IMG/VR virus record: IMGVR_UViG_3300028414_000019
Location: 1 to 41,349 of that record
Strand: one strand, 5' to 3'
Length of the DNA: 41,349 nucleotides
Source: a virus
This document shows, one piece after another, positions 26,483-33,623 of this stretch (positions are counted from its first letter, which is position 1; every line of letters starts with the position of its first letter). Below the pieces are notes generated by a model that ran no database searches, was not told where the DNA came from, and worked only from the letters and a program-made list of their open reading frames with translations. The position numbers and the translations under genes were made by a program.

Positions 26483-28018
26483 ATGGCCTATATTGTAAAT
26501 AGATATAACGGTACACAGATAACAGTCGTTGAAGACGGCACAATAGATCAAACAACTGATCTAAAACTTATTGGTAAAAACTATAGTGGTTTTGGCGAAG
26601 CACAGAACGAAAATTTAGTTCATTTACTAGAAAACTTTAGAGGAACTACTGCTCCTGCTAAAGCTATAGATGGCCAGGTATGGTATGACGCAGGAACTAC
26701 TAAACTAAAGTTTTATACTGGTAGTGCGTGGAAAACAGCAGGCGGCACAGAAGTTTCAAGTTCAGAACCAGCAGGACTAGATGAAGGCGACTTATGGTGG
26801 AGCAGTACAAGTAATCAACTGTACGGTAAAACAGCAGCAGGTGAATTTATCTTAGTAGGTCCTCAAAGTGCAGGCAGCGGAACAACACAGATGCTTAGTG
26901 TTAATGTTACAGATAACTCAGTTCCGTCAGTTGAAAAAACTATTATTGTTGCTCTAATAAATGATGTTAGTGTGTATGTAATTTCTGGAGAAGAATTTAC
27001 ATTAAATGGCGTACAAGCAGCTGGTGTTCCTTCGTTAACCGGATTTAGTTTAATCAAAAAAGGTATTACTTTAGTTAATAGTACTACAGGAATCACACAA
27101 AATGAGCTAGACCAGCCGGTTACCGGTGCTAACAATGAACCAATTATTTGGGGATCTGCAAATGATGCATTACGTTTAGGCGGCTTTTTAGCTAGTGATT
27201 ATTTAAAAACAACTGATTCATTAGCATTGGGCGATGCTGGATTTACAGTTGGTAACAGTAACGATTTAAAAATAGACGTAAATGATGGCACAGTTCCAAG
27301 ACTTGTAAATCAAAATAACGCAAGTAACAAGATATTGTTTGCATTAACTGCACCAGCAGCAGGATCAGCTGTAGGCATTGTTTCGATAAGAAACGCATCA
27401 GTTGATAAAGGAATTTATCCAGAAACAACAAACCTGTATAACATTGGTAGCGCAACCGAAAAGTTTAATACAATGTATGCTACTACATTTAACGGATCGG
27501 CAACAAGTGCCAATGCACTTGATGTAGGTGGTACTGCCCGCAGCGCATCTACTACAGCAGGAGTAAACACTATTGCAGCAAGAGATAGTAGTGGAAACTT
27601 AACTGCAACAGTATTCAATGGTACAGCAACTAAAGCACGTTATGCTGACCTTGCAGAAAAATATACAACAGAAGAAACACATCCAGTTGGAACAGTAATG
27701 GCAGTATCGAGTGCTAAGTTTACAGAATCACAAGATATTAGTGCCGAAACAAGACCTGCAAAATCTAGCGATTTTGCAATAGGTGTTATCAGTGAAAATC
27801 CAGCTTACTTAATGAATTCAGAAATCGACGGACAAGCTATTGCACTAAAGGGCCGTGTACCAGTAAGATGCACAGGCATAGTTCAAAAAGGAATGGCATT
27901 GTATGCATGGGAAGACGGAGTTGCTTCTCAAACTGCTACTAAAGCATTAGTTGGTATTGCATTAGAATCAAGCGACGATCCTTCAGAAAAGTTGGTTGAG
28001 TGCGTTTTAAAAGTGTAA
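26483..28018 (+). CDS. Tail fibre-like protein, third paralogue, with a distinct C-terminal domain
   Basis: The protein has 511 residues. The first 210 or so match the attachment module of the two genes before it (NENLVHLLENFRGTTAP, IDGQVWYDAGT). Residues about 310-385 carry the YNIGSATEKFNTMYATTFNG pattern common in fibre shafts. Residues 386-511 start RYADLAEKYTTEETHPVG and continue with AIGVISENPAYLMNS and ALKGRVPVRC. This C-terminal pattern is known from marine phage fibres and resembles peptidase G2 or intramolecular-chaperone-type fibre ends, but no catalytic residue can be assigned by eye. It has its own late promoter. It is a likely virion fibre. Confidence 0.85.
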   Translation: MAYIVNRYNGTQITVVEDGTIDQTTDLKLIGKNYSGFGEAQNENLVHLLENFRGTTAPAKAIDGQVWYDAGTTKLKFYTGSAWKTAGGTEVSSSEPAGLDEGDLWWSSTSNQLYGKTAAGEFILVGPQSAGSGTTQMLSVNVTDNSVPSVEKTIIVALINDVSVYVISGEEFTLNGVQAAGVPSLTGFSLIKKGITLVNSTTGITQNELDQPVTGANNEPIIWGSANDALRLGGFLASDYLKTTDSLALGDAGFTVGNSNDLKIDVNDGTVPRLVNQNNASNKILFALTAPAAGSAVGIVSIRNASVDKGIYPETTNLYNIGSATEKFNTMYATTFNGSATSANALDVGGTARSASTTAGVNTIAARDSSGNLTATVFNGTATKARYADLAEKYTTEETHPVGTVMAVSSAKFTESQDISAETRPAKSSDFAIGVISENPAYLMNSEIDGQAIALKGRVPVRCTGIVQKGMALYAWEDGVASQTATKALVGIALESSDDPSEKLVECVLKV

Positions 28019-28021
28019 ATA
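28014..28021 (+). promoter_or_regulatory. Late promoter-like TGTAAATA
   Basis: TGTAAATA differs from TATAAATA at one position and contains the TAA stop of the third fibre gene. The predicted start near 28027 leaves an 11-nt leader with AAGGAAAAG before ATG 28038, the same arrangement as at 3039. Confidence 0.6.
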
Positions 28022-28037
28022 CTAAAAAGGAAAAGTT

Positions 28038-28955
28038 ATGGCAGTCGGCGACATTATCTCACAATCAAGATACAACGAACTACAAGGAAAAATTTCAGCA
28101 TTATTAGGAGTTGGGTCTGGTGATAAAGGATACAACAATACTGTATCGAGTAATCCAGTTGCCGAAGGAAACGAAGTATTAGTTTCTGACATGAACACAT
28201 TGTTTGCCGACTTTGAAAAAGTATATGTACACATTAATAATACTGCACCAGTTACTATTAATACAGTTGCTACTTCTAATGAAATAGAAGATGCTTTATA
28301 TAATGCATATGAAATATTAATAGTTGAACTAGAAGACGATAGATTTATTCTAAATGGCAATCAAGCTGACATAGAATCAGGCGGAGTTAATAGTGTAAGA
28401 GATGGAGCTACATCGCCTTGGGGAGGAACATCCCAGCCTCAATCAGTTAATCATACTGTACAGATATCTTTTTCTTCGATTGCAGCTCGCAGATGTTTCT
28501 TTAACGCTGGTGGCGAAATTAGATTTGATTCGTCAATCAATATTGATAATGTTCCAGCTGACACTAACCTACAAAAAAATCAAGACTGGTATGATATTAT
28601 ATTTAATGCAGGCCAAATAAAATTTGGAAGAACAGTAACTACTAATACAAAACCATCAGGAACTTCTTATGCTATTGGCAATGAGGATTTAACAACTTCA
28701 TACCAAACTATATATAGAAAAACAGGTAGCATTGCGGGCGGATATTCAGATAACGAATATTATATTGAAGCAAAGTTAGAATCAAATAACACTGATATTA
28801 CTTTTAATATTGTATTTAATGATTTAGATGTTGGCACCGGAGGAGCAGATGAATATGTTGCAGGAGTTCTTACTAGTGCAGTTTCGCATATTAGAGCATC
28901 GGGCTCTTATGTAAGTTCACCAGCCCCGTCGTATGCAAAAACAAGCGATTTATGA
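28038..28955 (+). CDS. Virion-associated Gly-rich protein, paralogue A
   Basis: The 305-residue protein has an N-terminal helical part (SQSRYNELQGKISALLG, VSDMNTLFADFEKVYVHINN) and a beta-rich part with CFFNAGGEIRFDSS, then IIFNAGQIKFGRTV, then a DVGTGGADE turn. The next gene repeats these landmarks in the same order, so the two are paralogues. I know such AGGEIRF proteins from marine T4-like phages as virion-type proteins without a defined role. A TGTAAATA late site and a good ribosome site support late expression. A fibre or decoration role is inferred from context. Confidence 0.8.
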   Translation: MAVGDIISQSRYNELQGKISALLGVGSGDKGYNNTVSSNPVAEGNEVLVSDMNTLFADFEKVYVHINNTAPVTINTVATSNEIEDALYNAYEILIVELEDDRFILNGNQADIESGGVNSVRDGATSPWGGTSQPQSVNHTVQISFSSIAARRCFFNAGGEIRFDSSINIDNVPADTNLQKNQDWYDIIFNAGQIKFGRTVTTNTKPSGTSYAIGNEDLTTSYQTIYRKTGSIAGGYSDNEYYIEAKLESNNTDITFNIVFNDLDVGTGGADEYVAGVLTSAVSHIRASGSYVSSPAPSYAKTSDL

Positions 28956-28984
28956 TTGACATACAATGTATAGTATGTTACATT
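28956..28984 (+). promoter_or_regulatory. Possible sigma70-type promoter with an inverted repeat
   Basis: TTGACA (28956-28961) is followed after 17 nt by TACATT (28979-28984), preceded by TGT as an extended -10; a TATAAA at 28984 is an alternative. The spacer holds ACATAC and GTATGT as perfect 6-bp arms around an 8-nt loop (28959-28978), a possible operator or hairpin. The following gene has AAGGAA before ATG 29003. Confidence 0.5.
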
Positions 28985-29002
28985 ATAAAAAAGGAACCAT
29001 AG

Positions 29003-30112
29003 ATGCCATCAATATCTGCTCTTAACTATAATAATATTAGAGAATCAATAGCTGGAAGAGTAGGCAATCAATCTGTTTGGACTGAATATGGGTCATTGAC
29101 AACTCCACTAACAAGTACAAGCGGATATGGTAGAAGTTTTAGTAGTAATACAGTAGTTGGCGGAAATACACCAGGTGTAAGTGATACAGTAACTGAGCAA
29201 CAATACTTTGATTTATGGTTGGATATACAAGCGGCACATGTTCATCAAACCGGCACATTAGCAACTGATATTGATCCTACTGACTTTGAACAAGGAGTTG
29301 ATCAAATTGTTGAACAACATATTACCGACCTAACTACTACAGCAAATACTATTCTAGCATTTAATCATACATCTACAGATTTTCCAACTAGTAGTTTTGA
29401 TGGTCCAAATCCGTTAGAAACAACAGGCGGAGCAAGTACAACTAGTTCTCGTACTACAAGTTTTGGTGGATCGGCCGACGCAGTTAAAGTTATATCGCAC
29501 GAAGTTACAGTTGATTTTGGATCTCATCAAGCATTTTTATATTTCTTAGCATCTGGAGGAGAAATACGTTTTGCATCAAACGCAAGTGGAGGAACCACAG
29601 GCACTCAGTATACAAAAGATTGGGACTGGGCACAAGTGTTAAATGATGCTGGACAAATACGGTTTGGTAGAGTAAATCAAAATACCTGGCGTTGCGATTC
29701 AGTAACAGGCACAGGAACAGGTTATAGTAATGCAAGTATTACAACTGGTTCTCCAACTACAAAGATTTTTGAAAAACAAGGTGGCGGCAGAGCCGGAGGT
29801 AATCCAGGAGATGTACCTGTAGCACAGATTTATGATGATAACTTTTTTAGGATTTATGCAAGTACTAATACTGCATTTAATACAGCAACACAACTAAAGT
29901 TTAAAATAGAACTAGACGATGGCGATTCTGGAACAGGCGGCCAGGCAGAACCAGGCGGACCAGCAGGGCAGCTAGTAGACGAAAGTGTTACAGCAACAAT
30001 CAACAGTACAGTATACACTTATACTCCGAGTAGTGATTTTGTTTGGGATAGTACTACTTACAATGCTATCTCATTACCTACTCCAACCGGAACAAAAGAT
30101 TCCGATTTTTAA
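29003..30112 (+). CDS. Virion-associated Gly-rich protein, paralogue B
   Basis: The 369-residue protein is the longer paralogue of the gene before it. Shared landmarks are an N-terminal region with ISALNYNNIRESIAGRVG, a helix with YFDLWLDIQAAHVHQ, then FLASGGEIRFASN, VLNDAGQIRFGRV and a DGDSGTGGQAE turn. It differs by a Gly/Ser/Thr-rich middle (about 120-155) and a longer C-terminal tail. Unlike its paralogue it lies behind a sigma70-like promoter rather than a clear late promoter, so its timing may differ. Function is unknown. Confidence 0.8.
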   Translation: MPSISALNYNNIRESIAGRVGNQSVWTEYGSLTTPLTSTSGYGRSFSSNTVVGGNTPGVSDTVTEQQYFDLWLDIQAAHVHQTGTLATDIDPTDFEQGVDQIVEQHITDLTTTANTILAFNHTSTDFPTSSFDGPNPLETTGGASTTSSRTTSFGGSADAVKVISHEVTVDFGSHQAFLYFLASGGEIRFASNASGGTTGTQYTKDWDWAQVLNDAGQIRFGRVNQNTWRCDSVTGTGTGYSNASITTGSPTTKIFEKQGGGRAGGNPGDVPVAQIYDDNFFRIYASTNTAFNTATQLKFKIELDDGDSGTGGQAEPGGPAGQLVDESVTATINSTVYTYTPSSDFVWDSTTYNAISLPTPTGTKDSDF

Positions 30113-30113
30113 C

Positions 30114-30142
30114 TTGACAATGTAGTCTAAAGCATATATACT
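30114..30142 (+). promoter_or_regulatory. Strong sigma70-type promoter of the glycosyltransferase operon
   Basis: A consensus TTGACA (30114-30119) and TATACT (30137-30142) are separated by exactly 17 nt. The expected transcript starts near 30149 and carries AGGAGA (30155-30160), 5 nt before ATG 30166. This contrasts with the TATAAATA-type sites of the structural genes and suggests early or middle expression by host-type sigma factor. Confidence 0.82.
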
Positions 30143-30165
30143 ACTATTACAAGTAGGAGATATTT

Positions 30166-30513
30166 ATGGACGAACGCTTAGAAAAAGCATTAGATTTTAG
30201 CAATTACATGATTACTTTAAATAATCAAAAACGTTTGTTAAAAGAACAGTACCACGATAATCTTGTTTATTATTTTAATGGTGGTCAGTTTTCTGTAACA
30301 AAAGATCTTATAAGTTTTTGTCAAAGTTTATTGGCACTACATCAAACTGAAACTATATTAGTTGATGATAGTGGTATACCTATTGAAATAGAAGTATTAC
30401 AAGATTTTGCCAATGAACTCGTAAATGTGTATTGGCAATCAACAAACAAATACTTAACTGAATATAATAAGTTAAAAACAAATAGAACAGTTGAAAGTAT
30501 TATGGATTTATGA
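30166..30513 (+). CDS. Small conserved protein, function unknown
   Basis: The 115-residue protein is mostly helical by composition: LEKALDFSNYMITLNNQKRL, then YYFNGGQFSVTKDLISFCQ, a short acidic strand (ILVDDSGIPIEIE) and a C-terminal helix ending RTVESIMDL. I know close relatives as hypothetical proteins in marine T4-like phages, but no function. It is the first gene behind a consensus sigma70-type promoter and overlaps the next gene by 4 nt (ATGA), so it is probably co-produced with the glycosyltransferases. Possible roles are a structural or assembly adaptor; this is not shown. Confidence 0.78.
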   Translation: MDERLEKALDFSNYMITLNNQKRLLKEQYHDNLVYYFNGGQFSVTKDLISFCQSLLALHQTETILVDDSGIPIEIEVLQDFANELVNVYWQSTNKYLTEYNKLKTNRTVESIMDL

Positions 30514-31331
30514 CAAAGGGTGTATTGTTATTCGCAAGTAATAATAAATCAGTTGATTATGTAAAGCAAGCTATTTTCCTTGCTAAACGCATACGCAAGT
30601 ATATGGACTTGCCCACTTCGATTGTTACAGATATAGATATCGAATCTGATGTATTTGATTATGTTATTCACTCCGATGACATGACTAAAAATAGTACTAG
30701 TAAACGATATGCCGATGGCGATTTTAGTGATAAAACATTAAAGTTTAATAATAAAAACAGAGCATCTGCATATGAGTTAACTCCTTACGATTCTACTATT
30801 GTAATGGATACTGATTATATCATTAGCAATGATTTACTAAACAACTGCTTTGTACAGCAAAAAGATCTTTTGCTATACAAGGATGCTACTCATGTTGGAA
30901 TGCATAGAATAGTACCCGAGTTTGAAAAAGTAAGTGATACTAGTGTAGATTTTTATTGGGCTACTGTAATCTTTTTTAGAAAAACAGATGAAAACAAAAT
31001 GTTCTTTGATTTGATCAAGCACATTGAAGAAAACTATATACACTATCGTAATATGTATCAGTTTAAAACAAGTGTATATAGAAACGATTTTGCTTTTAGT
31101 ATTGCAGTACATATTATGAATGGATATCAAACAGGAAACTTTGTTGGAAGTTTGCCAGGAACAAAGTTTTATGCAACAGACAAAGACGTAGCTGTTGGGA
31201 TTAAAGACGATGAAATAAAAATACTAGTACAAAAAAATAAAAGACTTGGAGAATACACTGCTGTAAATCTCAAAGGTAGTAACTGTCATGTGATGAACAA
31301 GTTTAGTTTGGAGAGAATTATTGACCAATAA
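30510..31331 (+). CDS. GT-A-like glycosyltransferase 1
   Basis: The 273-residue protein has the shape of a nucleotide-sugar transferase: an N-terminal Rossmann-like start (KGVLLFASNNKSVDYVKQAI), then a strand leading to the DxD motif at residues 100-102 (STIVMDTDYII) that would bind the metal and nucleotide diphosphate. The C-terminus ends with GSNCHVMNKFSLERIIDQ, where the His could help bind metal. The next gene has the same plan, so they are paralogues. The start overlaps the stop of the preceding gene (ATGA). Sugar donor and acceptor cannot be told. Targets could be virion proteins, host surface glycans or nucleobases. Confidence 0.75.
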   Translation: MTKGVLLFASNNKSVDYVKQAIFLAKRIRKYMDLPTSIVTDIDIESDVFDYVIHSDDMTKNSTSKRYADGDFSDKTLKFNNKNRASAYELTPYDSTIVMDTDYIISNDLLNNCFVQQKDLLLYKDATHVGMHRIVPEFEKVSDTSVDFYWATVIFFRKTDENKMFFDLIKHIEENYIHYRNMYQFKTSVYRNDFAFSIAVHIMNGYQTGNFVGSLPGTKFYATDKDVAVGIKDDEIKILVQKNKRLGEYTAVNLKGSNCHVMNKFSLERIIDQ

Positions 31332-32163
31332 CTTTACAATGCTGGCACAAAACAGTGGTTTTGATTATGTTAGACAAGCATGTTTAGCAGCAATGAGTAT
31401 TCATGCTACAAACAAAGATGTTAGTATTTGTCTTATCACTAATGAAAGTGTGCCTACAAAATACAAACATTTGTTTGATCATATCGTTGAAATACCGTGG
31501 GGAGATCATGCCAAGGATGAAGATTGGAAAATCAGCAATCGTTGGAAAATATATCATGCTATTCCGTATAACGAAACTGCGGTGATAGATACAGATATGT
31601 TAATACTTGAAGACATTAGTAGTTGGTTTGATTTCTTAAGAAACTATGATTTATTTTACACTAGCAATGTGTATACATACCGTGGAGAACTAGTAGATGA
31701 CAACTATTATCGTAAAGCGTTCAAAAAATACAATCTTCCAAACTTGTATAGTGGCCTCCATTGGTTTAAGAAATCTGACTTAGCACATGAATTTTATACT
31801 TGGCTTGAAATGATAACAAACAACTGGGAACAGTTTTATAAATCAGCTAGTTCTGGAAAAAAGTTTGCATTGCGTCCAAGCATGGATGTTAGCGCAGCAG
31901 TTGCTTGTAAAATAATGGACATTGAACATTTGATTACAAACAATAAAGTTAAGAATCCTACATTTACACATATGAAACCAAAGATTCAAGGTTGGGACAT
32001 TAACTTTGCATATCGTTGGCAAGATAGAGTTGGTGTTTATTTTGACAGTGATATGAGGCTAAAAATAGGAAATCATCAGCAATCGGGCATTTTTCATTAC
32101 ACTGAAAAAGATTTCTTAAATAATAGTTTAATGAAAAAATATGAAAAATGTTTAGGAATATAA
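31321..32163 (+). CDS. GT-A-like glycosyltransferase 2 (TTG start)
   Basis: The 280-residue protein parallels the gene before it. It opens NNFTMLAQNSGFDYVRQACL and has the DxD motif at residues 90-92 (TAVIDTDMLI) after a conserved SNRWKIYHAIPY segment. Later landmarks are a LPNLYSGLHWFKK segment and a C-terminal GIFHYTEKDF. The TTG start is chosen because GGAGAG (31310-31315) lies 5 nt before it and is too far (23 nt) from the first ATG at 31339; the start overlaps the previous stop by 11 nt. It is a likely glycosyltransferase of unknown substrate working with its neighbour. Confidence 0.75.
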   Translation: MTNNFTMLAQNSGFDYVRQACLAAMSIHATNKDVSICLITNESVPTKYKHLFDHIVEIPWGDHAKDEDWKISNRWKIYHAIPYNETAVIDTDMLILEDISSWFDFLRNYDLFYTSNVYTYRGELVDDNYYRKAFKKYNLPNLYSGLHWFKKSDLAHEFYTWLEMITNNWEQFYKSASSGKKFALRPSMDVSAAVACKIMDIEHLITNNKVKNPTFTHMKPKIQGWDINFAYRWQDRVGVYFDSDMRLKIGNHQQSGIFHYTEKDFLNNSLMKKYEKCLGI

Positions 32164-32164
32164 T

Positions 32165-32707
32165 ATGAAACGATTTGTATGTTTTGATGACGATGGAAAT
32201 ATTTATAAAATCTCAAAAGAATCTGATGACAGATTTAAGTTTCTTGAGTGCGACTTTGAAGATGTTAAGAAGTTTATAGAAGGACATTGGAGTTTATTAG
32301 ACTACAAGGTTGAATATGATTTTATAGATAAAAAATATTATATTAAAAACCAGACACAAGTCGACGAGGACAAGCTGATGTGGTGTTTTCTATATCAGAT
32401 TCCTAGAACTGTACCTAATAACAAACAAATAGTATTAACTAAAGATAATGTAAAACATGTTTGGAAAATATCTGCTGATCCTGGTTTTATAGAAGATTTA
32501 AATGATAAAAAAGTTACAATCGATCTTTCAAACTACTACTTTAGTATAACAAAAAAAGATGACCCAAATGTATTGTATCGATTAATACGTTTTAATAACG
32601 GAGATGAAGTAGCGTTTGAAAATGATTTTGAGTTTGACAACGAAGAAGTTTCAGTATATACTATGCGTAGGTTTGATACTTATCATTATGAGGAAATAAA
32701 TGGCTAA
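32165..32707 (+). CDS. Conserved protein of unknown function
   Basis: The 180-residue protein has an acidic, aromatic, beta-rich composition: RFVCFDDDGNIYKISKE at the start, FIEGHWSLLDYKVEYDF near residue 40-55, and LYRLIRFNNGDEVAF near 140. No signal peptide, membrane segment or catalytic motif is visible. AGGAA lies 6 nt before the ATG, and the 3' end overlaps the third glycosyltransferase by 8 nt, so it belongs to the operon. I recall similar proteins as hypotheticals in marine phages. It may be a small structural or accessory protein. Confidence 0.75.
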   Translation: MKRFVCFDDDGNIYKISKESDDRFKFLECDFEDVKKFIEGHWSLLDYKVEYDFIDKKYYIKNQTQVDEDKLMWCFLYQIPRTVPNNKQIVLTKDNVKHVWKISADPGFIEDLNDKKVTIDLSNYYFSITKKDDPNVLYRLIRFNNGDEVAFENDFEFDNEEVSVYTMRRFDTYHYEEING

Positions 32708-33623
32708 CACATTTAGAGTTATTGATTGCGATATTATATATTTGTCATACGACGAGCCTAATGCAGAACAAAACTATGCAGACTTGTGTAAGAAAGTTCC
32801 GTGGGCAGAGCGTGTGCATGGTGTAAAAGGCAGTGATAGCGCACACAAAGCAGCCGCTAACAAATCAACTACTGATAGGTTTATTACAATAGACGGCGAC
32901 AATATTATTGATGAAAAGTTTTTGTCGCAAACAATGGACTTTGATGAAAATACAGATTTGACTAATAAAGTTATTAGTTGGACTGCACTTAATAGTATCA
33001 ATAATCTTACATACGGAAATGGCGGCATTAAGTGCTGGCCCAAACAACATGTATTAAACATGCGTACACACGAAAATGCACCCAACGATAATCCACATGC
33101 ACAAGTAGATTTCTGTTGGGATACACAGTACATACAAATGAATGGTACATACAGTACTATTATGAATAATGCTACACCGCATCAAGCATGGCGTGCTGGA
33201 TTTAGAGAAGGTGTTAAAATGGCACTGGATCAAGGCATGCGTGTTAGTGTAGAGGACTTTCATAAAAATCACTGGAAGAACTTGCACCGTTTGTACATCT
33301 GGCTAATGATTGGTGCAGATGTTGAGAACGGCCGTTGGGCTATCTACGGCGCACGAGAAGGATTGTACAAGACAATGTGTACAGACTGGGACTTTGTAAA
33401 TGTACGTGATTTTGATTGGCTCAATGAGTATTGGGATAGCAAAGATATGGATGAAGACCATATGGAAATAGAAACTGTTGGACTTGGGTATTCACTGATA
33501 GACGAACTTGAGTTGCCTATTGCTGCTGAACCACTTGATGGAAATCAAAGTCTATTTTTTAAAACAGTATACAAAAATCCGGCACGTGATAACAGCAAAC
33601 AATTCTTAGATAGAGAACAATAA
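32700..33623 (+). CDS. Glycosyltransferase-like protein 3 (DGD type)
   Basis: The 307-residue protein has CDIIYLSYDEPNAEQNYADL at the N-terminus, RVHGVKGSDSAHKAA at about 38-52, a DGD motif at residues 65-67 (RFITIDGDNII) and a GNGGIKCWPK segment near 115. The same order of motifs forms the C-terminal domain of the protein at 38395, so both belong to one marine-phage glycosyltransferase-like family with a GT-A metal site. The C-terminal half is rich in Trp and His and ends with a short tail after YKNPARDN. GAGGAAA precedes the ATG; the stop overlaps the radical SAM start by 1 nt. Substrate unknown. Confidence 0.75.
   Translation: MANTFRVIDCDIIYLSYDEPNAEQNYADLCKKVPWAERVHGVKGSDSAHKAAANKSTTDRFITIDGDNIIDEKFLSQTMDFDENTDLTNKVISWTALNSINNLTYGNGGIKCWPKQHVLNMRTHENAPNDNPHAQVDFCWDTQYIQMNGTYSTIMNNATPHQAWRAGFREGVKMALDQGMRVSVEDFHKNHWKNLHRLYIWLMIGADVENGRWAIYGAREGLYKTMCTDWDFVNVRDFDWLNEYWDSKDMDEDHMEIETVGLGYSLIDELELPIAAEPLDGNQSLFFKTVYKNPARDNSKQFLDREQ

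Noticed and set aside
22535-28018. DNA-level direct repeats or an assembly duplication among the three fibre genes
   Set aside because: The similarity is at protein level and the nucleotide sequences are clearly diverged, so an assembly artefact is unlikely.
31339-32163. ATG 31339 as the start of glycosyltransferase 2
   Set aside because: The ribosome site GGAGAG is 23 nt away from this ATG but 5 nt from the TTG at 31321, which fits better.
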